The position numbers and the translations under genes are program-made. A DNA stretch of 64,000 nucleotides from Blastomussa wellsi (lineage: Eukaryota; Cnidaria; Anthozoa; Scleractinia; Plerogyridae): NCBI GenBank assembly GCA_947652115.1, contig OX393574.1, forward strand, positions 14,248,907-14,312,906, read 5' to 3'. The notes beneath the pieces are model-generated. The model ran no database searches. It was not told the DNA's origin and saw nothing but the letters and a program-made list of their open reading frames with translations. Of this stretch, positions 21,492 through 34,111 are shown in pieces (the stretch's first letter is position 1; each line of letters opens with the position of its first letter).

Positions 21492-21537
21492 GATTCGTGA
21501 GCTGACGTTTCGAGCGTTAGCCCTTCGTCGGAGCGAA
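21492..21537 (-). ncRNA. Hammerhead-like motif
   Basis: Minus-strand copy with the core CCGACGA, GGGC/GCUC stem, GAAAC and GUC. Stem I is formed by ttcg/cgaa plus gct/agc. Confidence 0.35.
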
Positions 21538-21561
21538 GGGCTCCGACGAAGGGCTAACGAC

Positions 21562-21610
21562 GAATTCGCTCCGACGAAGGGCTAACGCTCGAAACGTCAT
21601 CTCACGAATC
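21562..21610 (+). ncRNA. Hammerhead-like motif
   Basis: Plus-strand copy; stem I by attcg/cgaat, core as in the other copies, cleavage triplet GUC retained. Confidence 0.35.
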
Positions 21611-21739
21611 TCTTTACGGTGGCCAATTCACATTATCAACCCAGTTGATAAAACCAAATTATATTGTTATACTTCCCACCGACGCAGCACCACAGTTTCT
21701 TCAGAAACTTACCCCCTCTAAGAGATATAAGGGCTGGGT

Positions 21740-22599
21740 ACCTGCGGCATTGCTTTGAAGGAAGGGTATACGATTTGCACGCGACGATACAACATGGTCT
21801 GTTGTTAGCGACCTCTGTAGTGCTCGCAACTTTTCCAATCTTCATTTATACTAAATGGTCCGTGTCGTAGCCAGTTTCCGTAAGTTTCTCTCGTCGTAGG
21901 CGGCAAACTAGATCGGCCTAACCATCAGCTATTTTTATTTTTTCTTGCCGCGTTCTTCCTCCGTACGCTTAAAAATCTGCGACTAAAGAAGGGAGGGCTA
22001 GAAGACTCTGTTTTGGAAGAGTATCAGCTTCGCAGTTTTTTACCCACTAGTTAAGAACTTCGTATCTTCTCACTCCATTACCAATGGCAGTCCGAAGACT
22101 GTCACTGTCAGTGCACAGTAACGCAGCTTCAGCTACAATCGTACCTAGCTTTCACTTAGTAACGAACCATTCTCCGCTCGGCCTCAGAACCGCAGCTTGT
22201 CACTTGGTCTGAATGATTCTTTGCTTCTGACGAAGAATTAACTTTTGAGATGTCAGCTCTCCGAATCCATATCGATGAACAATTTTCTTTTCTAACATTA
22301 GCGCCACACTTACGGCAGACTTCTTCACAACTGACAATAACCTTTTTATTAATATCAGACAAGTGTATGCTTACAGCAACAGAAATCTCTAGGTTCGCCG
22401 TCATGTGTTCAAAAATGTTTTTGCGCGCGAGCTTTATTTAACAATGAAGGTTAAATGTGGATTGGCATGGCACAAGAGCAAGATAATTCTACTTAAATCC
22501 TCGCATTAGCTCCCATCGAATTAGAAAATCGCGATTCGTCGTAAAAAAAGTGTTGTACAAGGACAATGTCCATTGTAATTTCATGTCGTTTTATTTGTT
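21740..22599. other. Intergenic stretch without a convincing gene
   Basis: Between the 21.4-kb foldback and the LU-domain gene. The only frame of note is minus-strand 22404-22156 (82 codons, five cysteines, no signal peptide, no recognisable domain), with GTAAGC and GTAAGT strings inside it that could be donors. I cannot support it as a gene. AATAAA on the minus strand at 22590-22595 lies 4 bases after the stop of the LU gene. Confidence 0.4.
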
Positions 22600-24664
22600 C
22601 TATTCTTCTTCGCAAAACACTTGTTGCCAACAGCACTTTAACTGATGCCTACACTCCGAAGTCACGCACCAGCCTTCTTCATCGGAGCATGCGCAGTTCT
22701 GCTTACAGCTTCTTATAAGATCAATGACCTCGGTTGTCTGCCTGCCCGGGAGGGTCTGGTTCAGAAAGCAAGTGGAAAAGATGCTGTCTTGGCAGGCGGA
22801 GTCCTGGGTAAGAGTTTCCCATGATGGACCAAAGTCTTCAGAATCACAGTAGTAGCATTTCAGTTTAAGCGTCATGTATACTCCTATGGAAATACCACAG
22901 GCAAACGTTAGTTGGACAACAAAAGCTTAAAGGGCCATTGTCACGAGAAAGTGTTTCAACCAATAGAAATTGGCAAGGTTGCGCACTGCACGCTGCTACG
23001 AACCGCCGGCCTTCTGCAATTGTTTTAGAGTTTTCACGTCCACACGAACACCTCTTTGCCTTGACTCATCCCTTTGTTTTAGCTTTCGTCCCAAACCGCT
23101 TTGTGTATCACCCTTCGTAACATCATATTTCCTGTGATGTTGATAAGAAAATACAAGCAATGTTTTCCGTTTAAAACTTCAAAAAATAACCAAATAATAC
23201 CTTACCTCAATTTTAGCTTTTGTAAGCCTCGCGAGGTCGATGGAAGAGGATTTTAATCGCAAAAATTAACTCTGATTTCTGTTGTCGGAACAGAAATCAA
23301 AACGTCACACATGCGCAGAAAAGCGACAAAGGCCCTTAACGTTGTTTTAGATTGTAATAGCATCTGTTTGTCTGGAAACTTCGCTTTTCATATGCGGCAC
23401 GAACTGCGTCCGAATACAGAAGGTTAAACTTCCGGAGCAGTATCTCTTTTGCTCTCATTGGGATCGAACACGAAAATAGCGATGGAGCGAGATACGCGAG
23501 CGGCAAAGCTGCAAGCTACGAACAGCGCGTACGTCAGAAGGAGAGCAAAAAGAGACTGCAATGCTTGCATTGTAACCGAAAGTTAAAACTAGAGACTTTT
23601 CAGCCGGCGTTTATCTCGACTGAAAAAAAATTTAGATGCTCGACACTGAATTAGTCTTCGCCGTTTTATTTCACTCGAAGGGGTATTAAGTTCCTTTCCA
23701 GGGAAGGATGGGGAGAGCATAGAACTTTATTTGCAACTCACCCTCCCCTCTCTGTTCATGAACCAGAGAAGACGAAATAGGACCTTCGAGAGGCGCCTGC
23801 GAACCTTTATTCCATAAATTGTACAATACAGCCAGAGAGAAGCCTGAAAAACACACATAATAAAGTTAGGAGTGGCGCACGTAAGAGACGTAATATGCGA
23901 AATTAAAGACGAATAGCATCGTGCAACTTTTACACTTCTTTTGTGGTCTTCACAACTTACGGTGCACAGCTCCATAGTGGACGCTGAAGGTGAAGTCTGC
24001 GTGCGAGTCTAGTAGCCCATCAGGCCGAAGCCTATCCCGGTTTCCTATAATATAGCACACTACGAGTATTTCTACTCCCCCGGGATGCTAGTCCAACGTA
24101 GGGTTACCCCCAGCATAAAATATTCGCTGGTAACCATTTGTACACCTGGGTGGAGAGAGGCACTGTGAGAGTAAAGTGTCTTGCCCAAGAACACAACACA
24201 ATGCCCCCATGGCTAGAACCCAGACCGCTTGGTCCCAGTTCACGCACTAACCATTAGGTCACAACGTTTCTCATAGTGTACGCTAAAGCATGAACAAATT
24301 AGGTATTTGACTCTCGCAAACCCATTTCACAAACAAAAAAGAACCGTATGTCTTCAACCTTTCTTAAGAATTGAAATAATTACTTTGTTTTGACAGAATA
24401 ACTATAGCATAAAACTACCCGATCTTCTCCAATCCATGCGTTATTAAAAATTTATTTCAGTTGGTCATTTGAAAGCAAATTTGAGCAAACTAAATGAAGC
24501 GGCGGTTATACTTCTTAAAGCGTCCGCTTGGGTTTAAAAATAAAGGAATATTTGACATATTTTTATTTTTTTCAAGCCTTACCTAGAAAAGTGCTGACAG
24601 CGAGAATTTGTTGCCACTGCGGTTTCCCGTGAAAGCGTTTTACCGTCTCCGACTGTTGGTGCAT
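22600..24664 (-). CDS. Small LU (Ly6/uPAR three-finger) domain protein with N-terminal membrane segment
   Basis: Three coding exons on the minus strand: 24664-24583 (82), 23843-23805 (39) and 22883-22600 (284), joining in frame to 405 bases, 134 residues. Donors are GTAAGG and a weaker GTTCGC; acceptors TTTTTCAG and CCATAG. Residues 1-19 are polar and basic (MHQQSETVKRFHGK), 20-38 form one hydrophobic stretch (ILAVSTFLGFSLAVLYNLW), a signal anchor or uncleaved signal. The LU domain starts at KCYYC (about residue 49), has twelve cysteines in all and ends KCCWQQVFC. The family usually ends CCxxxxCN; here the last Asn is Glu. Known LU proteins are extracellular or GPI-anchored; no GPI signal is seen here, so type II membrane or secreted topology is inferred. 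Introns hold a SINE and a TTAA element. The exon 2 donor is the weakest point of the model. Confidence 0.6.
22927..23339. mobile_element. TTAA-flanked MITE, degraded
   Basis: TTAAAGGGCCATTGTCACGA at the left and GACAAAGGCCCTTAA at the right; shares the left end style with 16988-17372. Inside intron 2 of the LU gene. Confidence 0.55.
23441..23555. repeat. Inverted repeat
   Basis: tctcttttgctctc pairs with gagagcaaaaagaga across about 85 GC-rich bases, in intron 2 of the LU gene. Confidence 0.4.
23994..24266 (-). mobile_element. tRNA-derived SINE, minus strand
   Basis: Minus-strand, near full-length copy of the 8043-8340 family: agcccatcaggccgaagcct, gagtatttctactcccccgg, gggttacccccagcata, gtgtcttgcccaagaacaca, and the tRNA-like head at gcactaaccattaggtcaca. 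It lies in intron 1 of the LU gene, antisense to nothing (same strand as the gene). Confidence 0.75.
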
Positions 24665-25411
24665 TTTCCCTTCTTGTAATTTAACTCCGAGATTCTCTTG
24701 ATAAATGGCTGACGGGTGTGGGCAATATTTAAAAAATAGTGCTCGGAGTTAGCGTTAAATTTTCATGGTAAAGACTGAGCCATTTCAAGCACACCAAGCT
24801 TGATATCTTCGAGTCATAGTTTTACAATGGCCGTGAAATTTCTCGCTCGCTAATTGGCTAATATTTATCACATCAATAAGAGATACAGACGAGCTTGCTA
24901 GGCTACCCGCTTTGTCGTTATTGTGAAAAACAAATTGCTATCGCTTTTTCTGAAATCAAATTCTGCATCGTACACTGCATTTTGACTGACATTTTAATTT
25001 GTGTTTTAATAACGTTGTTGATAAAATAGTTTCTTAACAAATTTACCAAAAAAGGCTGCCAGTGAATGAACTCGATGCGACAGACTCCAAATTAGTTTTT
25101 CAACAAAACAACAAAAAATAGCATGGTTTATATTCCCCTTTTGCTTGTCACACCACCGGCTCTACTCAGTGAGATTCTTTGGACTAAAGTATACATTTTC
25201 TGAAAACTTAGTGAATACAGATTCTATTTACAGATTTTGTTTTAGCTCTCCGTTATTGGGATTAACAATGATAGTTTTTCCACAACATCGTAAGCGATGA
25301 TTTGTCGGAAGCAAGAGGACTCCGGATGGACTGGGTTCAAAGCGGAAGAGCAGAAACAGAATAATGGCGGAAGCTCTGAACTACGGTCAATTCAACCTTC
25401 CTGCCGCTTAA
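24665..25411. other. No gene seen
   Basis: A/T-rich sequence 5' of the LU gene. No open frame, splice-supported exon or repeat of note was recognised; it presumably includes the LU gene promoter. Confidence 0.4.
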
Positions 25412-25950
25412 TTAACTTCGTTCCTCGGCTAGGAGAAAAATCCTTGGAAAGAGATCAGTAACAATGTGACAAGTTAGCATTTCACGTTCAAGTAGGATCT
25501 TCCTACAAGTAAAACGACCAGCTATCATCTTGTAAACGCCAAACCAGCCATACGTATGCAGTCGATTTTTCATGAGCTTGTGATGGATAATTTTGTTCGC
25601 GTACTTGGTGTCGGAGTCGCACTTGAACCTATGCTTCAATCTTCGTTCAGCCTCTCTGTTACTCTCAATGGCGTTTCCTCTCTCCCCAAGCTTCTCCCGA
25701 GTTTGAATCCAAGATGGCGCTTTGCAGGATAAGCATCACCGAGAAGGTCTGGGAAACAATGTCGGCTTATCTTACATTGCTGCTGCCGAGTTTCCGAGGC
25801 AGCCATTCTTATCATGTCCTGTTTAATTTCTGGGTGTTTGGATGCCGCGGCAGTGTCGAGCAGCGCTGTTGCGCAGTTCCCGGTTTGCTCTACGATCCAT
25901 GCGCTCTGAGCAGCTGAGGCTTTGGCGTTTGCAAAGAAGGAAGTCGGGAA
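25412..25950 (-). pseudogene. Unrecognised coding-like stretch with a frame break
   Basis: On the minus strand a frame is open from about 25950 to TGA at 25636-25638 (about 104 codons, no early ATG). It includes the weakly ankyrin-like NCATALLDTAAASKHPEIKQ. A second frame overlaps it, open from about 25725 to TAA at 25412-25414 and including KNRLHTYGWFGVYKM. Codon choice and composition look coding in both, and a single -1 shift near 25640-25650 would connect them; no GT-AG pair fits in the overlap. Either a pseudogene, an assembly indel, or chance. I do not recognise a family beyond the weak ankyrin resemblance. Confidence 0.3.
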
Positions 25951-25965
25951 TTAACAAACGCGATA

Positions 25966-27774
25966 GATAGGTTATTTTCTGTTTCGATTGCTAGCTACGT
26001 CGAACATAAGTTATTCGCTTGTGCAAGTATTCAACTGAACAGGGTCATGAACGTTTTGGTTACGTGTCAAGAGGAAGTGTGCTTTTATCGTTGTTGTTCC
26101 TGTAGCCACCTCTCCACAACATTCCACTTACTTACAGTAATTACTAGTCTAGCTACTTACAAATCGTTTGAACCTTGCGCTTTTTGTGCACCGAATTTCC
26201 GGTCCCGAACCAAAATCACGCAGAGCGTTGCGATTTTGCGCAATTTGTTACTGTTTTCCCACCCAAGTTACAAAATCTTAAGGAAGTTTCATCGTAAGAA
26301 TTTGTGATCGCGGAAGTTCAACGAGAATACTTAATTATTTTTAACTCTTACCAAATAAATAATAACAGTTGTTTTGGTTAATTTTAAATTCTTTTCCTAT
26401 GATCAATAGCATTGGAAAAATTGCGAATGAAAGTCGACCGCTATAAACATTTTAACGGTCATTCCCCAACCTCCAACCTCACAAAATTAAAGTGTATGTC
26501 TGCTTGTTGCCATTATCCGAATTCCATATAGTATCTATTGATAATTTTACCACGGACATAGTACGATTTTACAAAATGCATTTTTTAATGATACCAAAAC
26601 ATAACTGAACTGCGGCACTCACACACAAAATGTACGTGTTGGCGCTTTTTAAAAATTTTCTTTATTTTACCTTGAAAAGGTAAATTTGCAGATCTATTCC
26701 TAGTTCGAATCAAAACTGATATATCAAGTCATTCTACAGCGCACGATTTTCTACAGTCATGACCTCGGCTTGTTTTGTGTTGTCTACATGAAGTTTATCT
26801 TGATTTCGTTAAGTACTCTTTATCTTAGAAAGTCCGTTTGCTTTGAAAACGGTAAGGTTTGATATATTACGTAAAACACAATGTTCTGTTTATAGAGATA
26901 AAGTGCAAAATTCCTGTAAAACTGACCACATCAGTTGAAAACTTCTATGGCTTCTAAATAAAGTTTTAAAAACCGCTAGCATTTCTTGAATTTAAATATT
27001 AACGTAGTTTATGCAAAATTGTGTCACTTAAATCGATCTCATTGTTAAGTATTTTAAGAAAACGAGTTTCACATTAGCTGAAAGAGTTTCGCTAATCTTA
27101 AATATAGCCCAGAAATAACTATTTTATATGCCCAATGTTTTTCATTTATTGTGGAGAATCGACGTATAAATGTTGGCGGCTTACTTCAATGACATTTATT
27201 GAACAAGTTGATGCGTCAAGCTTTTGTTTCGGAGCCAAATTATATCTTGACGTCAAAACAATGATCAAGCGTAATAAATCGGTTTGTCGATGACACAGAA
27301 CTAATCAAATAAAACGCTTTCGTTTAGATCAATTGTCAAGAAACATGGAAAAATATACTTTCACTACATATAGAATCGAATAAAAAGGATGAACCCATTG
27401 AAAAGTTTTCAACTCGCAAGCACCATCGCAGAATTCAAAATTATACACTTTCGCGAGGCAAGTGGCATTCGCAAAAACTCCGTCGCCTCTCTGTGGAAGA
27501 TTTTTTTGCTCATCTCTATCCCATTTAGCCATATAAGAAATCAAATTCAAGATAAAAGACAAGACATTGCTAATTTATAAGTGGCGAAACGATATCAAAG
27601 CATACCTTCCCTGATTGGCTTTTTCAGTTATGGATATAGATCAACAATAATTTTTTTCTGATCTGATCGTGCGCGCATGTCTTCAGATCTTTCTCAGATC
27701 GCGCGCCCAATATCCTGACTTGTGAAGCCGGGAAATTGAGTGCGTGGCAAAGAAGACGAAACCTCTAGTGTTTT
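25966..27774. other. Intergenic, no supported gene
   Basis: A/T-rich and lacking recognisable exons. The frame on minus 27562-27329 (77 codons) has no domain or splice support. The final part should contain the PIM-kinase promoter; a GC-rich patch with gtgcgcgcatg and gatcgcgcgccc lies at 27669-27710. Confidence 0.4.
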
Positions 27775-27787
27775 TGACAATCTGAAT

Positions 27788-27802
27788 ATGAAGCAAGGTT
27801 AA
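27788..27802 (+). promoter_or_regulatory. Short upstream ORF before the kinase start
   Basis: ATG AAG CAA GGT TAA lies 15 bases before, and out of frame with, the proposed kinase ATG at 27817. If transcribed it could dampen translation. Confidence 0.3.
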
Positions 27803-27816
27803 AATTCTTCGTTGGC

Positions 27817-30800
27817 ATGGCAAGGCCAAGGCGCGCTTCGCCGCTGGACGCTGAGAACACGATATTAGGCCGGAGATCGAGATATGTCGAAAAGGACGGC
27901 GAAGCAGTTCATTCACAGGTAACCATTCACTTGAAAGGAAAGAAATTGCAGCCAAAGATTCGACTGGCGTCGAGCATGAATTCAGATTGCTAGTTAGTTC
28001 ATTTCAATCGAATTTGCATGATTGTGTTTGCAGTTTTTTGTAAACAGTGTCTTCATTTATCGTAATCACGAAAATCCATACAATTTTATGATGCCCAAAC
28101 ATTACAAACCCTCTTGACGAAATTTTAGTGCAGCAAAAATGTGTTTTCTTGTAAGAAATGCTAGATGAACCTTTTTTTAGAGAAATGTGTAGCATTCCCG
28201 ACCAATTTTGTTGCATTGAGAAAGCGTTTTCCAAGCCAATTTTATTGTTGAATGTTTTAGAAAGCGCAGACGAAACAAACCAATACGATATGGCACCCGT
28301 TTAAAATTCTGATAGTCTAGAGTTATTATATGAATGTGTGGGTTTGATTTAATTCCATCATTCTTTCATATAAATGAAATATTCTGAAATCTGGGACGAC
28401 TTTTTTTCTACGCCCGCGGGCTGGTTTTAAATGGATTTGAAACGACGAAAGCGCTCCTTGAAAATACAAGCTTTTAATGAAAAAATGCAAACAGAATTGA
28501 AAACAAGCGATCTCGGTTTCGCCAAGAGAAACAGAGCTCTGTCAACCAAGTTTTATAATATTTATAATCTCAAAATGATCATAAAAACAAAACGTTGTTT
28601 TAGAAATTGAAAAGGAAAAATGATGCATTTCATTCTTCCTAGTTTTGACGTATCGGCTGTTTTTCGGTTAGCCTAGTTTTAAACGATTCGAGGCGTGAAA
28701 AGATATCAGTATATTTTGACTTTTTGCACTTTTCGCAAAAATAATATTTTTCGGCACCGAATACTGAATTTTCGCTTTCGTGTTTCTGTTTCACAATTTT
28801 ACTCGCATGAACAAATGGATCCATATTTTCTTTTTTTCTTGCAGACACATAGAATAAACGGGAATTGAGTATACGGCGAAACTATTATGCGGTGCAAAAA
28901 ACCGAGCGATTAAAGTGGCTTTTATCATGATCGTAAAACACGGACCAATCGAAGCGAAGAATGACCCTACTAACTAATTGCACCCAGCTGGCTTTTCTCT
29001 CAAATTTTGCTTTATTTTTTCCTTCGAAGTAGAATGGCTTAAATTATTCACAAAAATCCTTCCAACAACACGATTTTGAAAGGGCAAAAAGGCTTCCTTG
29101 CTTCCGCGCTTTTTATCAGCGGTGAAAGAACTACATTGTGGTAACAATGTCATCTTTTCGCGGTAAAATACCGCGCGCGATTAAATTTCGGCCTAATTTT
29201 TCCGAATTAAGCCATATTTCATTGTTTTCTCGTTTTCCAAGAATATCCGATTTTGAATATTTTGTTCGCACCAAACAAAGGCAAACACTTGGGAGGGCTC
29301 CGTATGTGATAAACAATTGAAATTCATTGTGCAAATGTCCTCACTGACAGAAGAAACAAGGTGTGTGATCGAGCTAGCAAATGGAAATGGATGCTTCCGG
29401 GATTGCTATTGGTTTAGAGGGAACGGGTAATGAATCGTATACGTTTGTTTTTACTTTTCGTGATGTTTACTGGGTTATGTAAATATACGTATTTGTCATG
29501 CTGCCCTTGATATATGCTTATTATGTCATTCAGGTCGGACAAGAAGAGAGTCTAAAAACTGAAGATCTGGAGGACTCCGAGTCTAGCGAACAGGAAAGGT
29601 TCATTGGAATAATGGGGGACACGGCCAAACGCTTTTCTTCGCTTTTGACAGTTATTTGTCGCACGGCAAAGAGGTCTGCAAACAAGGTGGCGAAAATACG
29701 AAAGAAAAAGAACGGCGGCGAGGATATACAGGCCAACATATCGTCAAAAACTGATGCAGTTGCTGGAAGCCCCTGCAAAACGCGTGTATCAAAAGGCTCT
29801 GCCTCTAGCGACGATGAAAAAGGTATGCTAGCTAGTCAAAAAACGGTGTTAAGGCTCGTGTCTAAATTTAAGGTAAAAGTTCCATTTTAATATGCTTTTT
29901 ATCACCCACAGTCGAACAACATTTTAACGAGACTTATGAATTGCACCATATCCTTGGCCAGGGGGGATTTGCTGTTGTGTATTCCGGCACGCGTGTAAGA
30001 GATGGTCTCCCGGTAAGTGGATTTCAGTCTGTTTCTTTATCAGTCACAGCTAATCAATGTCCAGCGGGAAAGGACTAGAGATAATACACTAAAGCTCTGA
30101 TGGATCTGATTATTAGAAATAAAAGCCGCAAAATCTAGCGTAGACACTTCATTAAACAGAATGTTATATCAAGTTTCCCGATCGAATGTTCTGATCGTTT
30201 GTTCTGATCAAAGGCAAGCGTGTTGATGCATTTATGCTGATCAAGCATTCTAATCGAGCCCACGTATCTGATGTTTGTATTGAAGATTCTGAAAAACTCC
30301 ACTTTTTATCGTTTTTATCATTGACAGTTTTTTCGTTCAGTTATAAAACAAAATCAAACACATATCACCTTTCTACATCCGTGTACTTTTTCTTCGGGTG
30401 GATTCGGTTTAAACTAATAAAATTTAATATTGGTTGAGAAACATACTTCGCAAAGTCGAATATCCTTTTTTTAGTTTTTAATACATTCACCGCGATGTGA
30501 GGACTTCTTGAATCTAATTAGCCAAACAGTTGACCAGAAAAAGCTTCTTAGTGCCAGCTTATTGCCTATAAACTCTTCTACTGTGAAAACATCGGATTCA
30601 AACTGCAAAGGCGTGAACGTTCAGAAGACGGATGTCGGAGACACCTGTGCTGGAAATTGCATGCAATCAGGCTCTGGACTCGCTCATTTTACACCTTTTT
30701 ATATAAATGCTAAATGTGATTGTAGGCACACACTTCAGTAAATTATCACGGTAGGCTCAGCCTCATAATAAATATTGATACGAAGTACATAATGCTATAA

Positions 30801-33800
30801 ATTTCCCCTACTCCAAGTCAATATGACAATTATCTCGCACGGTGAGCAATCAACTGGTAGAATCTTGTCACCCGAGGCTAAAACGCCATTATCTAATCCA
30901 TAACATGGAGCTAATCGATAATACGCCAAAATTACCATATCAAGAATTTGCTGGATATTTTGAAATGTTAATCAAGCTTGTTTTTAGCTAAGTAGATCCA
31001 CAGCGCACTTTCAGACAAGGATTTTGTTTGAGTCAGCTTCATATTTTTCATATTGCGGTGCAGAATCGAAAAGACATTAAACCAATTTTCTGGACGATAC
31101 AATTTTATGAATAAATTTTAATTAGAAATATTGTCTCTCCCGCTTAACCGACAATGTAGCTGTCTTCAATTTTGTTTCAGCGGTTGAAGAGTAATATTTT
31201 TGTTTGATTTTACTTGTGCTTGTAGACCACCTCATTTTAGTTTCTTCCTGAATGGGTAGCAATCATCCATTTGTTAATAATTCGATCAGAAGAAACCCTT
31301 TGCAACATCCTTTTCTAGAACCACGTTATTTCAAATCGGGCAACATCACCATGTTTGCAGATGTTGCCGCATTGAAACATGGAAAATCCTCTACTGGAAG
31401 CATTGCCAGTTAATCATTTACCAAAAATAGTCCGAAATTTCGAAAATTCAGTTGGTGAGACTATTTTCGCTTGTCCGAATGGGAAAATTGCAAAATAAAC
31501 GGACAATGTACTTACGACCAACCTCGAAATGGTTGAATATTGTAAAATTCCTCAGGTGCTAGGTGAGTAAAACGAAATATATTCAAATAGAAGATCTTTC
31601 GGTTGAATTTAAATGTAATTGACATATTATTATAAAGATAAATTAAAATACTCATTTGTCAAGAGTTAGTCCCCTTCGGGATTCGAACCCAGGACTTCCC
31701 AGACACCGGTCGGGCGCTCCAACCAACTGAGCGCACCACGAACTGTTCATATGTGACACGCGTTTTGTATACTGCCAGGATCAGCAGTGTCAAAAGCAAT
31801 GTGAATGTGATAAATATTGAAAGATGATAAATTTTCACATTTATTAAATTAATAAATATATTATCTGGCAAAGCATCACTGGCTGTCATAACTGTTGAAT
31901 TTTTTTCCTTATTTTCCAGGTTGCAATCAAGGTTATTCCAAAGTGCAATGTGTACTCGTTTGAAGAGGTGGGTCATCCTAAATTCTGTACTAATCTCGAT
32001 GATTAGATTTCATTTCATTTCCAAGAGGTTCGTAGTGGTCGGAGGCCCAAATTGGCACCTGATCACAACAAAGGTGAAAATAGATTTCTTTTTCATCATA
32101 TTTTGGCTATCAAATCAAGGGATAATAAAGTGGGACAAATGTACCACTGTACTAAATAAAGAACATCGAGACCAGCGATCGATCACAATTAGAAATCCTC
32201 TAGAGAATATAATAATAAAAAAACTCAAGGAGATTCAAGTTTCAACTCAGGTGCGCTAATACCAAGAGGATGGGGGAAGAGAAATCGCACCCAATGCTCT
32301 GTCATCTAAACGCAAAATAATAAAAAATACACCAAGAATAAGGTTGTCATTTTCACCGTTCAAAGTTTGATATTATACAAGTATCCTGCTCCAAGTGTTT
32401 GAATAAGCAGAATGCGGATTTGTCGTCGCCATTATCAAAGCAATTTTGTTAGGGTGCGGAGTATTTAAAAGGTAAAGAACCGTTAACTCGATGGAACTTA
32501 AAATATATTTAGTCAGCAGCTGAAGTGGAAACTCATGCCTTAACTTCATCTTGAAAAAAATCCCCCAAGAAAAACTGTCTGAGACGTTTGACCGGGGTTG
32601 ATCTAGCATCTTTTCTCTTAACTTTTCCTAGTTCCCCCACGATACCCATGGACGTACGCGGACCTTCGGGCTTGTGGGGGAGAAGGGGGGTTAGAGGAGG
32701 CCGGGCTGTAACCTCCCTGCCCGAAAAAATAATACACAATTCCCGAATGCGTTGGCATTAAACCAGTATACAACTGCCCAAAAAATGCAACTGTTGTTGC
32801 CCGAATCTTGAGCGTTTTACCTGCAAAATGTCGAAAATTTTCCAAACTGGGGGACGGGATGCTGCATTCTCCCACCGGCTCGTACGCCTATGACGATGCC
32901 TAAAGATAACTTTGATTGTTACAGGAAAATGATGTACCAATCCCGATGGAAGTTTACCTGCATCGCTACCTTGATCACCCAAACGTCATCAAACTACTCG
33001 ACTACTTCGAGCATGCGCAGGCTTATGTGATGGTGTTGGAACGCCCACAGTACCACAAAGATCTGTTCGACTACATCACTGAAAAGAGGCGATTGGACGA
33101 AACCGAGGCGAAGAGTATTTTCCGCCAAGTTGTAGAGGCAGTGATGTACTGTGAGTCAAAAGGAATCTTTCATCGCGATATAAAGGACGAGAATATTTTG
33201 TTGGATTCCATGTCTGGTCAGGTGAAGTTGCTCGATTTTGGTTCAGGCACGATACTCGAGAGCACTTTGTACACCGATTACGAAGGTGAGTATGATTTAG
33301 AATACAGATATATCAGTAATGTCACGTATTTGAGTGATAATTATTGTAACACAGCCATGTTGCAAACTGTCATGATATATAATTTTGAGAAAAGACCTTT
33401 TCTTCGAGCACGACCGCTTTGTCACGGCGCCATCGCATCGTGATGTCACGTACGGGGTAAATCTCGAAAATTCAACATGCTGTATTTCAAACAAAGGATA
33501 CTATCTAGCTGGAAACTTGCGAATAGATATATTTTTAGAATTTTTTTCACGCGGTGACAATAAAAATTAAGCAGGCCCAGAGAATATTGTTTTTAAAATT
33601 TTATGACGTCACTTGAAAACCAAGAATCGCTTTGGAAATTATAACGTAACCACGGTGCAAACTGTCACGCAAGCAGAAGTGAATTTCAAACACAAATGAG
33701 TGCCACGTTCAATCACGTCACCGGGCCGCGAGGAACAGTTTCGTACCGCAAAACAGTAGGAAGACTGCAAGAAAGAACCCATCACAGCGCATTTGCACGC

Positions 33801-34076
33801 AGAACCAATCAAAATCGAGAATTTTGTCATAGATGCGATTAACTTTTTAAACACAACACCCGTAAATTCCTTTCTCCAGGGACTCGAGCGTATTGTCCTC
33901 CAGAATGGTTTCGTTTTCATCGCTACTACGCTCGGCCGGCAACAGTGTGGTCACTGGGAATACTGCTGCACAACATGATCATGGGCGACGTTCCTTTTAC
34001 GAACGAAGTGGAGATCGTGCGAGCAGAGTTGAACTTTCCGGATGATGTTAGCAAAGGTAAGAAAATGGATGAATAG

Positions 34077-34111
<35 letters not shown>

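Larger units (their letters stand above)
21449..21718. mobile_element. PLE-terminus foldback with 14-bp flanking direct repeat
   Basis: Near-perfect palindrome (arms 21449 to about 21548 and about 21560 to 21660) with the same modules as 20068-20300, extended on the right by tatacttcccaccgacgcag and tttcttcagaaacttacccc. The 14-mer taagagatataagg flanks it (21435-21448 and 21719-21732). Confidence 0.75.

Noticed and set aside
22156..22404. 82-codon minus-strand ORF with cysteines
   Set aside because: Coding-like composition but no signal, no domain and no convincing splice partners; kept only as a note in the intergenic entry.
23727..23975. Alternative first exon MELCT for the LU gene, with GTAAGT donor
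   Set aside because: Joining it to the 23843 exon gives a frame that does not match the phase of the LU exon; the exon at 24664-24583 fits in phase.
27683..27955. 90-codon minus-strand ORF
   Set aside because: It overlaps the kinase first exon in antisense; no domain or signal, and the plus-strand exon fits the kinase phase.
28639..28848. 69-codon minus-strand ORF with a CxxC pair (FCEKCKKS)
   Set aside because: It lies in kinase intron 1, has no domain beyond one CxxC, and no splice support.
31664..31745. Functional tRNA gene on the minus strand
   Set aside because: A and B boxes and a D arm are present, but the ends cannot form an acceptor stem; it fits a SINE head.
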